Assembly: GCF_030068545.1 (NCBI RefSeq)
Contig: NZ_JASJOR010000009.1
Coordinates: 1-64,000 of the forward strand
DNA length: 64,000 bases
Reading direction: 5' to 3'
From: Xanthocytophaga flava
Lineage (GTDB): Bacteria > Bacteroidota > Bacteroidia > Cytophagales > 172606-1
Shown here: positions 16,323 through 25,022 of the stretch, in pieces
Layout: each line of letters opens with the position of its first letter
Position numbering within the stretch: position 1 is the first letter of the stretch
Translations under genes and position numbers: made by a program
The notes under the pieces: generated by a model
Database searches by the model: none
Told to the model about the DNA's origin: nothing
Seen by the model: only the letters and a program-made list of their open reading frames with translations

Positions 16323-17141
16323 TTATTTCTCCGCTGGCAATGCCAATAGAGGTGTTTTGGTATGAAATGCCATCTTAGTGATATTATTCTTATCAAACAT
16401 GCGTTCAAAAAATGAATACTTGCGTGGTATCATCACCAGCAAATCACTATGCGATTCACACACACTCTGATCTATACCTCTCTGAATGTCCTCTCCATAC
16501 AGATAGGTGTATTCCAGCTTAACTCCTGATAGCTGATTTTCAAAATCAATATAGCTGGCAGTTCTTTCCGGCGAATGACCTGCTGGCATAGGTTGTGGCA
16601 AGCGTAATACCTCTACCTGAGCACCAAAAGCCTCGGCCATGTCTCTGAGTGGCGAGAGAGAACAGGAAGAATCAAAATCACTGGCAAGCATAATGTGTTT
16701 GATGTTTTTATACGAAAAGTCTCTGGGTATCACCAGAATCGGAAGATCCCCGCGTTTAAGCAGGGTAGAAGTTACACTGCCCATAAGCAATTTCCCAACT
16801 GGATTTGTTCCACGCAAACCCATAATGATCAGATCCGCCTTTGCCTCTTTAAAATATCGGGTCAATACTTCTGCAACAGCCCCCAGACTAAGTTTACAGG
16901 TTACCTGTATGTGATACTTATTCATTAGCTGAGTCTTTATTTCCTCCAGCCGGATCATATGATGTCGGTTGAGTTCATCCAGAGAGGGAATGTCTACAGG
17001 GACTTCTGTGGTAATCAGAGGCAGGTCTACGGCATGAAACAAGATAATACCCGCATTGGTCTTCTGTGCTACATGAGCGGCATACTCGGTCGCGTACCAG
17101 GCATTATCGGAGTAATCGGTTGGTACAATGATGGTTTTCAT
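16323..17141 (-). CDS. universal stress protein, two UspA domains
   Basis: A 272-residue cytoplasmic protein made of two tandem UspA domains (about 1-145 and 148-272). The first domain starts KTIIVPTDYSDNAWYA and holds the ATP-binding signature G-2x-G-9x-GS in GLRGTNPVGKLLMGSVTSTLL. The second begins KHIMLASDFDSS and lacks that signature, so it probably does not bind ATP. Such double-Usp proteins occur widely in Bacteroidota and respond to growth arrest or oxidative stress. The gene is divergent from a DUF2267 gene, often a genomic companion of Usp proteins. Confidence 0.92.
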   Translation of the reverse strand: MKTIIVPTDYSDNAWYATEYAAHVAQKTNAGIILFHAVDLPLITTEVPVDIPSLDELNRHHMIRLEEIKTQLMNKYHIQVTCKLSLGAVAEVLTRYFKEAKADLIIMGLRGTNPVGKLLMGSVTSTLLKRGDLPILVIPRDFSYKNIKHIMLASDFDSSCSLSPLRDMAEAFGAQVEVLRLPQPMPAGHSPERTASYIDFENQLSGVKLEYTYLYGEDIQRGIDQSVCESHSDLLVMIPRKYSFFERMFDKNNITKMAFHTKTPLLALPAEK

Positions 17142-17702
17142 ACTAGTCTGGTGTTAAAAAATTTATGAAATCTACTTCTTCTCAGTACTCTTTTCAATGA
17201 TATATCTCACTTGTATGCATGCCCTTTTTGGGTTTATTACACCTTGGTTCTGACCTGTATAGTATCGTGGGGATTGTTGATGAACTCGCTATCTAAGTTA
17301 TAATTTTTTTCTTGTTTTTCCTTTGATTTTTACAACTTTATCGGTTACTTTTATTCACTTTTTTTATAACCACAACTACTTGTCTCATATAAGAAAAAGA
17401 AATGGATATGTGTCTGAAGTACAATTTTAGATACAAAGAAATTTCTGGTAATCAGTGTTTTACTTTTTTATCTATGTTGAGGCATTGTGCCTTTGAGACC
17501 TTGGTTTATACATGAATAGCCAATCTGTAATGGTAACTTTTACCAGAACATGTATTGAGTAACCTGTTTGTGTAATTATTGCCAGTATGATGAATATCAT
17601 CTGCTGGAGTATATGATGTCATAGCATCCCTGTCTTCTTTCAAAGTATTTTTGTTTTGTTTATTTTTTAGCTAATAGCATTGCTCGCAGGAGGGGCAATA
17701 CC
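17142..17702. other. divergent intergenic region, Usp / DUF2267
   Basis: A 561-base A+T-rich spacer with no gene seen. Near its right end TATTTTTG (17646-17653) fits the TAnnTTTG -7 pattern but lacks a clear TTG at -33. AGGAGGGG (17688-17695) is an unusually strong ribosome binding site for the DUF2267 gene. Confidence 0.5.
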
Positions 17703-18155
17703 ATGACTACTATCATCGAAGCACACTTTGACGAAATTCATCCGGAATTGGTTGATCTGACCAGAGACTTACATTGGGAACGAGATCCTGAAAAAGGAGT
17801 TCGTATATTACGAACTGTCCTCCACTCACTGAGAGATCTTCTTAAGCTGGATGATGCCATTGCAATTCTGATGTTGCTGCCTCATCCTATGAAAGCTTTG
17901 TTTATTGAAAACTGGAATACAGCTGATCTGCCTTCTGTCCCTCCTGAAATGTGTAACTTTGTGGATTTGATCCGTAAGAAAGCTGGTAAGCTGGCCTTTT
18001 TTGATTTTGCAACTCCTGCAGATACTGAGAAGTCAATAGAACATATATTTTGCTATATACAAGAAAAACTGGATATAGATCAGGTGCGTGAACTGCAACG
18101 GTATTTGCCTGCTATGGTACGACCGTTTCTCTGTCTTCCCAGTTTTGCAGGATAG
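17703..18155 (+). CDS. DUF2267 domain protein
   Basis: A 150-residue alpha-helical protein resembling the DUF2267 family (VRILRTVLHSLRDLLKLDDAIAILMLLPHPMKALFIENW is the recognisable block, residues 33-72). DUF2267 proteins are small, often stress-linked and functionally uncharacterised. A strong AGGAGGGG site sits eight bases before the ATG, rare in this genome's leaders, so high translation is likely. It is divergent from the universal stress protein and ends at a good terminator. Confidence 0.8.
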   Translation: MTTIIEAHFDEIHPELVDLTRDLHWERDPEKGVRILRTVLHSLRDLLKLDDAIAILMLLPHPMKALFIENWNTADLPSVPPEMCNFVDLIRKKAGKLAFFDFATPADTEKSIEHIFCYIQEKLDIDQVRELQRYLPAMVRPFLCLPSFAG

Positions 18156-18229
18156 GTTTCTTTACAACAGATTGTCTTATTGTTATAAGAAGAATAGTAT
18201 TCCTCCTCGCTCTGTTTTGTCACTAGTAG

Positions 18230-18273
18230 GTGGCAGTGGTCTGTTATGTATAGACTACACTGCCACTTTTTTA
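18230..18273 (+). terminator. terminator of the DUF2267 gene
   Basis: GTGGCAGTG (18230-18238) pairs with CACTGCCAC (18258-18266); inner TCT/AGA pairs extend it, and TTTTTT follows directly. Confidence 0.85.
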
Positions 18274-18478
18274 TATAAAATAAACTATGAAGAATTATTC
18301 CCTGCCTTATAGTGTAGAAATGAATATAGTGACTGATAAAAATAGAAATGTAGATTATTTGTCGTGAGAGAGTGGAGCCAAGCAGCAATGTTAACCAACT
18401 AAGGATAAAGGAGCGCAAGTTTCGGGTTTTGGAACGGGGTCTGACCTGCTATTTTTGTATCATCTAATTCATTATAAG

Positions 18479-19327
18479 ATGAACACACAGGAACAGATTC
18501 ACTATAATCGCATTGCAGAAGCAATAGATTATATACGACAAAACTTTAAAGACCAGCCTAACCTGGATGAGGTAGCAGAAAAAGTGCACCTGAGCCCTTT
18601 TCACTTCCAACGTCTTTTTACAGACTGGGCAGGAGTGAGTCCTAAAAAATTTCTTCAGTATATCAGTATAGAACATGCCAAGCAGATCTTAAAGAACCGA
18701 CAGGTATCTCTATCCGAAGCTGCCTATGAAACCGGCTTATCCGGCACAAGCAGACTACACGACCTTTTTGTAACCATAGAAGGAATGACACCCGGAGAGT
18801 TTAAGAACGGAGGGGAGAATCTATCTATTAACTATAGCTATGCAGAAAGTCCTTTCGGCAATATCATTGTGGCCTCCACAGCCAAAGGCATTTGTTATAT
18901 GGCATTTGCTGAGAATGAACAGATAGCCTTACAGGATCTGCAGCAACACTTTCCTAACGCCCGCTTTCGACAAATGCTGGATCTGCTTCAGCAGAATGCC
19001 TTGTATATCTTTACCCATGACTGGAGCAAGCTCGATCAGGTTCGGTTGCATCTAAAGGGTACAGACTTTCAACTCAAGGTGTGGGAGGCCCTTCTACGTA
19101 TTCCTATGGGACATTTATCTACCTATGGAGAAATAGCAGGCAAAATCAATCAGCCAAATGCTTCCCGTGCTGTTGGTACTGCTATTGGCAGTAATCCTGT
19201 TGCCTTTCTGATACCCTGCCACCGAGTGATTCAGGCAAGTGGAACTATTGGAGGCTATATGTGGGGATCAACCCGTAAAACAGCTATGATTGGCTGGGAA
19301 GCTGCCAAAACAATTATCACCGATTGA
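18479..19327 (+). CDS. AraC-HTH / O6-methylguanine-DNA methyltransferase fusion (Ada-like)
   Basis: A 282-residue protein with an AraC-type double HTH at residues about 8-105 fused to an Ogt/Ada-C methyltransferase domain (about 110-280). The acceptor is C247 in IPCHRV; the family blocks FQLKVWEALLRIPMG, YGEIA, ASRAVGTAIGSNP and GTIGGYMWG are present. It transfers methyl groups from O6-methylguanine to itself and probably regulates the operon. The N-terminal zinc domain of E. coli Ada is absent here and appears as a separate gene (20061). The ATG at 18479 avoids an upstream in-frame ATG that adds eight unrelated residues. First gene of a four-gene repair operon. Confidence 0.92.
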   Translation: MNTQEQIHYNRIAEAIDYIRQNFKDQPNLDEVAEKVHLSPFHFQRLFTDWAGVSPKKFLQYISIEHAKQILKNRQVSLSEAAYETGLSGTSRLHDLFVTIEGMTPGEFKNGGENLSINYSYAESPFGNIIVASTAKGICYMAFAENEQIALQDLQQHFPNARFRQMLDLLQQNALYIFTHDWSKLDQVRLHLKGTDFQLKVWEALLRIPMGHLSTYGEIAGKINQPNASRAVGTAIGSNPVAFLIPCHRVIQASGTIGGYMWGSTRKTAMIGWEAAKTIITD

Positions 19328-19335
19328 CTAAACAG

Positions 19336-20055
19336 ATGAGTATGCAATCTATAAAAGAAAAGATTAATGTACTGAACTGGCAGTCAATCACCAAAGAGAT
19401 GAACGAAAAAGGCTTTGCCTGTGTATCTGCTTTGCTGTCTGAGACACAATGCGAAGAACTCATTCAACAATACGATAATCCTTCCCTGTATCGCAAGACA
19501 GTTGTTATGGAGCGTTACCGCTTTGGATTAGGGGAATACAAGTATTTTCAGTATCCCTTGCCGGATACCATACAAACTATACGGGAATCTGTGTATGAAC
19601 ACCTGGCACCTGTTGCCAATGGCTGGATGAAAGCCTTACACATAGATAAAATCTTTCCCGATACATTGGCTGAATTGCAGTTACTTTGCCATTTGCATGG
19701 ACAGCAGAAGCCAACCGTGCTGATACTGAAATATGGCAAGGGAGGACATAATACACTGCATCAGGATTTGTATGGAGAGATCTTTTTTCCTATTCAGATT
19801 GTTTTATTTCTGAATGAACCGGGACAGGATTTTACAGGTGGTGAATTTGTGTTGATGCAACAAACTCCACGTGCTCAATCCAAAGCTATGGTACTAACTC
19901 CACGAAAAGGAGATATGGTGTTATTTACGACCAGTTTTCGTCCGGTGAAAGGGAGTAAAGGGTATTACCGGGCAACAATGAAACATGGAGTAAGTGAACT
20001 TCACAGTGGCGAACGCCATACCTTGGGAATTATTTTTCACGATGCACTAAGCTGA
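19336..20055 (+). CDS. 2OG-Fe(II) oxygenase (PF09859-like)
   Basis: A 239-residue double-stranded beta-helix dioxygenase. Fe(II) ligands are visible as HQD (H142, D144) and H228 in RHTLGIIFHDA; the TGGEFVLMQQTPRAQSK stretch and GDMVLFTT are typical of the family annotated as oxygenases acting on alkylated DNA. Substrate assignment rests on that family annotation and on its position between Ada-like and AlkB genes. It begins eight bases after the previous stop; a TTG overlapping that stop is an alternative start. Second gene of the operon. Confidence 0.88.
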   Translation: MSMQSIKEKINVLNWQSITKEMNEKGFACVSALLSETQCEELIQQYDNPSLYRKTVVMERYRFGLGEYKYFQYPLPDTIQTIRESVYEHLAPVANGWMKALHIDKIFPDTLAELQLLCHLHGQQKPTVLILKYGKGGHNTLHQDLYGEIFFPIQIVLFLNEPGQDFTGGEFVLMQQTPRAQSKAMVLTPRKGDMVLFTTSFRPVKGSKGYYRATMKHGVSELHSGERHTLGIIFHDALS

Positions 20056-20060
20056 CTCGT

Positions 20061-20306
20061 ATGATACTACATAGTGAGTTGGAGGATCGTATTTTATGGC
20101 ACAAAATGCGACATCGGGAGATTATAGTAGGAGGCAATGTAAAACTAAAAATTTATGGAACTTTACATTGTACATCCGGTAAACGAATGAAAAGAGAAAA
20201 CCGTGTGTTTTTCAGATCAGAGGATGATGCTATCACATATGGTTACAGGCCTTGTGCACATTGCATGAGGCATACTTATCAAAAGTGGAAAAATGGACTT
20301 ATTTAA
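20061..20306 (+). CDS. stand-alone Ada metal-binding domain protein
   Basis: An 81-residue protein corresponding to the Ada N-terminal zinc domain: GTLHCTSGKRMKRENRVFF followed by GYRPCAHCM. Only three of the four zinc cysteines of E. coli Ada are present: C38-equivalent, and the CxxC pair. The position of Ada C42 is a lysine. The methyl-acceptor cysteine C38 is retained, so phosphotriester sensing is possible but not assured. The next gene begins inside its last codons (14-base overlap), indicating coupled translation. Confidence 0.85.
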   Translation: MILHSELEDRILWHKMRHREIIVGGNVKLKIYGTLHCTSGKRMKRENRVFFRSEDDAITYGYRPCAHCMRHTYQKWKNGLI

Positions 20307-20895
20307 TACTGACCCTATTGTAAATATATTACCTGCAGATGGAATTGCACACTACTATGGAAAGATTCTGTCTGTAACGGATGCCCGCTACTACTTGGAT
20401 CAACTATTTCAGACTATTGAATGGAAAAATGATGAAGTAGTTATTTTTGGTAAACACATTGTTACCAAACGGATGGCAGCCTGGTATGGAGATGAGAAAT
20501 TCGAGTATACTTATTCAAATACTACCAAGCAGGCCCTACTCTGGACTGCTGATCTGCTAAAATTAAAAACATTGGTTGAACAAACAACCGGATCAACCTT
20601 CAATTCCTGTCTGTTAAACCTCTATCATACTGGCGACGAAGGCATGTCATGGCATAGCGATGATGAGAAAGCCCTGGGACCCAATACCGAGATTGCCTCT
20701 CTGAGTTTGGGGGCTGAACGTAAATTTTCTTTCAGACACAAACAAACCAAACAGACTACCTCTGTAATTCTGGAGAATGGTAGCTTGTTGGTGATGAAAG
20801 GGACAACTCAGACATACTGGCATCATGCACTACCTAAAACTAAAAAAGTTTCCAGACCCAGAGTTAATCTGACCTTTCGCACTATTGTACTATAG
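20293..20895 (+). CDS. alkB: AlkB-family alpha-ketoglutarate-dependent DNA dioxygenase
   Basis: A 200-residue AlkB homologue of the ALKBH2/3-like bacterial type. Fe(II) ligands are H121 and D123 (WHSDDE) and H178 (YWHHALP). The 2-oxoglutarate/substrate arginines are in RPRVNLTFR at the C-terminus. NLYHTGDEGMSWHSDDE and IASLSLGAERKFSFRH are diagnostic. It would repair 1-methyladenine and 3-methylcytosine by oxidative demethylation. The start overlaps the previous gene. It is the last gene of the alkylation-repair operon. Confidence 0.94.
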   Translation: MDLFNTDPIVNILPADGIAHYYGKILSVTDARYYLDQLFQTIEWKNDEVVIFGKHIVTKRMAAWYGDEKFEYTYSNTTKQALLWTADLLKLKTLVEQTTGSTFNSCLLNLYHTGDEGMSWHSDDEKALGPNTEIASLSLGAERKFSFRHKQTKQTTSVILENGSLLVMKGTTQTYWHHALPKTKKVSRPRVNLTFRTIVL

Positions 20896-20956
20896 TAGGC
20901 AAATCCCTTGGCACTTGTAAACTTACATATGTCATTTTCGATGCAGAGGATGCTTT

Positions 20957-21589
20957 TTGTACACTATTCCTGCGATTATATTTGAGAAGGTGATAATCGT
21001 ATATTCTGCAATAGTGATGTTATTTCTTAACAAGTCAGGACTTAGTATTAGGCAACAGATACAATCTGTAAAAAAACGACTTGATTCTTCTGTTTTTAAT
21101 AGGAAACCCCAACTGCTAAAAGAAGATGATTGTTACACATTTATTATATTTCCCCAATTGGATTCCTATATTTTTCCCATTATAATTTTGGTGTTCTTTA
21201 TTGGTTCCTGCGAAATGGCTACATGGATTATCTGGTTATTACCCCTTCTTATTTCATGTGCAATTCTTTATTTTAGAAGAACAGTGCTTGAGTTTTATCC
21301 AGCTGAAGAAAGAATAGTTATTACAAAAATGCTGTTAACCAAAACACTTTCTCATAAAGCTTTTCATTATCGAAGGCCATTAAACTTGTATATGGAATGG
21401 GGTACATGGAATCAGGATAGTGACAGCAATACCCTCACCGCAACACATACCTTATATATCAAAAACTTACCTGATGAAGTGAATACAAAGCTAATCGAGA
21501 CGACCAATATTGACGTCTTGATGGAGATTCGAGACCTGATAAATACCAATGAATTGTATTATGCAGGCTCCCAAATAAAAATGTGGTAA
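20957..21589 (+). CDS. membrane protein, tandem paralogue 1
   Basis: A protein of about 190-210 residues with two adjacent transmembrane segments (YIFPIIILVFFIG and IIWLLPLLISCAILYF), then a cytoplasmic beta-rich tail (RRTVLEFYPAEERIVITKMLLTKTLSH). The arrangement resembles small PH-like membrane proteins, but no family is certain. The start is unclear: a TTG at 20957 matches the length of the paralogue, while the first ATG is 21017. It has a degenerate duplicate 185 bases downstream that is about two-thirds identical over the C-terminal part. Confidence 0.55.
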   Translation: MYTIPAIIFEKVIIVYSAIVMLFLNKSGLSIRQQIQSVKKRLDSSVFNRKPQLLKEDDCYTFIIFPQLDSYIFPIIILVFFIGSCEMATWIIWLLPLLISCAILYFRRTVLEFYPAEERIVITKMLLTKTLSHKAFHYRRPLNLYMEWGTWNQDSDSNTLTATHTLYIKNLPDEVNTKLIETTNIDVLMEIRDLINTNELYYAGSQIKMW

Positions 21590-21642
21590 GTGATTCCTAC
21601 TCCTGATGTTTCTATCTCATGCTATAAGGGAGGTGAAAAAGC

Positions 21643-22299
21643 ATGTCAAAAAGATATCTTGTGGAATTTCCTATTCTTGTGATTATGATTGAGTTGATAT
21701 ATAAACAAATAAAACAGGTCTACAATAGTAATACTACTAACCTGATTCAATAGATTAGATCTGTAAAAAAACAGTTGTACGTTTCTATTTTTAATAGAAA
21801 CGTACAACTGATAAAGGAAGAGAGTTGTTATACCTTTATTATATTTCCCCAACTTAACTCCTATATTTTTCCTGTTATGATTTGGGTGTTTTTTGTTGGT
21901 TTCGGCGAAATAGTTACATGGATTGTCTCATTATTATTCCTTCTTATTTCATGTACAATTCTTTATTTTAGAAGAACAGTGCTTGAGTTTTATCCAGCTG
22001 AAGAAAGAATAGTTATTACAAAATTACTGTTAACTAAAACGCTTTCTTATAAGTATTTCTATTCTACAGGGCCATTACAATTGTATATATGTCAGGAAGA
22101 TGAGGAGAGTGCATGGACCCTAAATGTCAAAGGTTCAGAATATGATCCGGATGCTGAATTGCTTACTGCTAATTCCTTAGCTATATTAATGGAATTAAGA
22201 GAATTGATTAATGAAAATGAGTTGTATTATGCAGGTGCCCGAATAGAAATTCTCTATAAAGGGCTACTTGCTAATGCCTCAAGCAAACATTTAACGTAA
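21643..22299 (+). pseudogene. membrane protein, tandem paralogue 2, amber-interrupted
   Basis: The frame opens with ATG at 21643 behind GGGAGGTG and continues to 22299, but codon 37 (21751-21753) is TAG. Paralogue 1 has glutamine (CAG) at the aligned position, so this looks like a CAG-to-TAG change. Downstream of it the protein keeps both membrane segments and the LEFYPAEERIVITK tail. An internal TTG at 21775 could still start a 174-residue product. Not tested: suppression or reinitiation. A perfect 18-bp inverted repeat lies at codons 44-56. Confidence 0.6.
21772..21810. repeat. perfect 18-bp palindrome inside paralogue 2
   Basis: CAGTTGTACGTTTCTATT (21772-21789), loop TTT, then AATAGAAACGTACAACTG (21793-21810). 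The matching place in paralogue 1 is only weakly palindromic. It changes coding sequence (LDSSVFNRKP to LYVSIFNRNV). Confidence 0.85.
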
Positions 22300-22306
22300 A
22301 ATATTT

Positions 22307-23014
22307 CTATGATTGGTGCTTTGCTTTCCATCTCGCATACTTACCACGCAGAAGTGACACAGCATTAAGACCGCCTCTTTTCTGACCAAAAAATTGCAGA
22401 ACCAGATAGGGCTTTCGTTTGTCCGTGGGTTTGGCTACCATCAGAAACGCACTAGTGGCTCGTTGTTCGCCACAGCGTTTGTCTCCTCCCGCAGTAGAAC
22501 CAGCTTCCAGTGCACGCATCAGAATTTCATCAATACGCAGAGAATCCTGTTGTCCCTGTATCACAGCATCCAGAATAGCTTTTAATTCTTCCTCCGAAGA
22601 CAAAGTATTGCCTTGTACAGAAACGCCTGCAGCTGTCAATGTGCCATGAGAGGTATGGGTAGCCGCACCTGTATATGTGGCAGGTGTAGCGAGGTGGGAA
22701 AGAGTAACAACAGCATATTGTTGTTTTTCGGGATCAAATAGCGGATCAAGCAAAGCTGCAATAATTTTTTCGGGAGACGCTCCAGCTTCAATCATGTTAA
22801 GTCCTTTACGTCTGGCATCTTTGTTACTCATGGCCTGTACTATAATGGCACCTTTGCCAGGTATAATCTGTCCAATGCCATAGCAATTATAGGTACAAGA
22901 GGCTCCTGCTATGCCAATTTCTTTTGTAACAGGATCTATAATAATAATAGACCAGGTGGCTAAGGTATTTGTGTAAATACTAAGAAAACAGGCCAGAAGT
23001 ACACTAAATCGCAT
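22307..23014 (-). CDS. DUF1028 (Ntn-hydrolase-like) exported protein
   Basis: A 235-residue protein of the DUF1028 family, an Ntn-fold group related to proteasome-like subunits. An N-terminal signal peptide (MRFSVLLACFLSIYTNTLA) is followed by TWSIIIIDPVTKEIGIAGASC, GIGQIIPGKGAIIVQAMSN, and a repeated PEKIIAALLDPLFDPE helix. The family's catalytic role is unproven. An upstream in-frame ATG (23089) would place 25 charged residues before the signal, so the ATG at 23014 is preferred. It converges with the paralogue-2 gene with an eight-base gap. Confidence 0.88.
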   Translation of the reverse strand: MRFSVLLACFLSIYTNTLATWSIIIIDPVTKEIGIAGASCTYNCYGIGQIIPGKGAIIVQAMSNKDARRKGLNMIEAGASPEKIIAALLDPLFDPEKQQYAVVTLSHLATPATYTGAATHTSHGTLTAAGVSVQGNTLSSEEELKAILDAVIQGQQDSLRIDEILMRALEAGSTAGGDKRCGEQRATSAFLMVAKPTDKRKPYLVLQFFGQKRGGLNAVSLLRGKYARWKAKHQS

Positions 23015-23215
23015 AGGGTCAGATTGGTATAGTTTCCTTGTAGATGCGTGATGCTGACTTTCAGTTGCATGAAGTTTGTATTTTTTCAATTAGCTGAAAT
23101 TAGACTATTTACCGGGATTCCAAAGAACGCTTGGTAGTTAATGGGTAAATTGAGTACTTTGCATCGAAATTCTTAAACATATTTGATACCACATTAACCT
23201 ATCAAATCTATTCGA

Positions 23216-24409
23216 ATGATTATTGAACCTAGAATACGTGGTTTTATCTGTCTGACAGCGCACCCGGAAGGATGTAAGCAGAATGTAGTCAATCAGATTA
23301 ATTATGTCAAATCCAAAGGCGCAATCAACGGGCCTAAGAAGGTGTTGGTTATTGGGGCTTCTACCGGGTTCGGCTTAGCTTCGCGCATTACCAGTGCTTT
23401 TGGAGCAGGTGCTGCTACCATTGGAGTATATTTTGAAAAGCCTCCTGCAGAAGGCAAAACTGCTTCGCCCGGCTGGTATAATACAGCTGCTTTCGAGGCA
23501 GAAGCCCAGAAAGCAGGACTATATGCCAAAAGTATCAATGGGGATGCTTTTTCGGACGAGATCAAACAGAAGACCATGGATCTGATCAAGGCAGATCTGG
23601 GAACTGTAGATCTGGTGATTTATAGTCTGGCTTCACCAAGAAGAACACATCCTAAAACAGGAGTAGTCTATAATTCGGCTCTGAAACCTATCGGACAAAC
23701 GTTTACCAACAAAACGGTTAACTTCCATACAGGAGTCGTTTCTGAAATCAGCATCACACCTGCTTCAGAGGAAGATATTACCAATACTATTGCCGTAATG
23801 GGTGGTGAAGACTGGGCGATGTGGATTGAGGCATTAAAAGGTGCTAATCTGCTTTCTCCTGGTGCTACTACTGTGGCTTATTCATACATTGGACCTGCAT
23901 TGACAGAACCTGTATACCGTAAAGGAACTATTGGTCGTGCCAAAGATGATCTGGAAGCTACTGCTTTTACCATTGCAGATAGCCTGAAAGATATCAATGG
24001 ACAGGCATATGTTTCGGTAAATAAAGCATTGGTAACTCAGGCCAGCTCTGCCATTCCTGTAATTCCATTGTATATCTCCCTGCTATATAAGGTTATGAAA
24101 GAGGAAGGTATCCATGAAGGTTGTATCGAACAGATGCAGCGTCTGTTCCAGACTCGTTTGTTTGCAGGATCTGCCATACCAACTGATGAGAAAGGACGTA
24201 TCCGTATTGATGATTGGGAAATGAGAGAAGATGTGCAGGCTAAAGTTGCTGCTTTGTGGGAGCAGTCTACTACAGAATCATTGCCTGAGATTGGCGATCT
24301 GGCTGGATATAAGGCCGATTTTATGAATCTGTTTGGTTTTGATGTAGCAGGTGTAGATTACCAGGCGGATGCCAATGAGATGGTTCAGGTACCTGGATTG
24401 GTAGAATAA
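23216..24409 (+). CDS. fabV: trans-2-enoyl-ACP/CoA reductase FabV
   Basis: A 397-residue NAD(P)H-dependent enoyl reductase of the FabV type, catalysing the last reduction of each fatty-acid elongation cycle. Features are a VLVIGASTGFGLASRI nucleotide-binding loop, VDLVIYSLASPRR, and the active-site Y-x8-K as YRKGTIGRAK near residue 235. Length (about 400) is typical. FabV enzymes are insensitive to triclosan. It is monocistronic with a downstream terminator. Start MIIEPRIRGFICLTAHP is the canonical family N-terminus. Confidence 0.96.
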   Translation: MIIEPRIRGFICLTAHPEGCKQNVVNQINYVKSKGAINGPKKVLVIGASTGFGLASRITSAFGAGAATIGVYFEKPPAEGKTASPGWYNTAAFEAEAQKAGLYAKSINGDAFSDEIKQKTMDLIKADLGTVDLVIYSLASPRRTHPKTGVVYNSALKPIGQTFTNKTVNFHTGVVSEISITPASEEDITNTIAVMGGEDWAMWIEALKGANLLSPGATTVAYSYIGPALTEPVYRKGTIGRAKDDLEATAFTIADSLKDINGQAYVSVNKALVTQASSAIPVIPLYISLLYKVMKEEGIHEGCIEQMQRLFQTRLFAGSAIPTDEKGRIRIDDWEMREDVQAKVAALWEQSTTESLPEIGDLAGYKADFMNLFGFDVAGVDYQADANEMVQVPGLVE

Positions 24410-24429
24410 ATTGTTATTGAACATATCAA

Positions 24430-24482
24430 CATCCTATGAGTACCATAGCTACTATATCTATGTTATTCATAGGATGTTTTTT
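24430..24482 (+). terminator. terminator of fabV
   Basis: CATCCTATGA (24430-24439) pairs with TCATAGGATG (24467-24476), and TTTTTT follows. The 27-base loop contains a second self-complementary stretch. Confidence 0.8.
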
Positions 24483-24516
24483 GCATGTATAGTGAGTGAT
24501 TCCTTCCTTTAAAAGC

Positions 24517-24981
24517 CTACTTACTAAAGTTCTGATTGTATTCGTAAATACGCTGTATTTCCTGAGAGTACTCTTCTATCTGTGCAGGAGTAAAGTGACA
24601 CTCCCGCAAAAAGTCAGTAGTCATCTTGACCGTATTTCCCAACTGGTCAGGATCAACAATAGTACAATGTGCATGATCTCTGAGTAGTATATATTGTTTA
24701 CTCTTGTTGGCAGATACGCCAAACTGGTATACTCCTACAGATTGATTTTGTAATAGTGTTTGATTACGGATTTCCAGAATATCTGCTTGTTGTGGTAGAC
24801 TATCGCCCTTCTGAAGATTTTTACTTACCAGGAACGCTTTGATTTGTTTCAAAATCTGGTTAGATTCCTGTTTCCGTAATGACGCAAGAGTTTGTGCCTT
24901 CACCGATATATTTACAAAGACCAGCATTATACAACCTATTATCCATAGTAGAAATTTGTTGCTTTTATACTGGTCATTCAT
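24517..24981 (-). CDS. hypothetical exported protein
   Basis: A 154-residue protein with an N-terminal signal or anchor (KFLLWIIGCIMLVFVNISVKA) and a soluble part with no recognised domain. It contains a YILLRDHAHCTIVDPD stretch and a helical C-terminus. It follows the cold-shock gene on the same strand after 41 bases, so the two may be co-transcribed. The ATG at 24981 was chosen; a farther in-frame ATG at 25014 would precede the signal with extra residues. Confidence 0.7.
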   Translation of the reverse strand: MNDQYKSNKFLLWIIGCIMLVFVNISVKAQTLASLRKQESNQILKQIKAFLVSKNLQKGDSLPQQADILEIRNQTLLQNQSVGVYQFGVSANKSKQYILLRDHAHCTIVDPDQLGNTVKMTTDFLRECHFTPAQIEEYSQEIQRIYEYNQNFSK

Positions 24982-25022
24982 ACCTAGTCTAAGATTAGAC
25001 AGTTGAAGAGGCATATAGGAAA

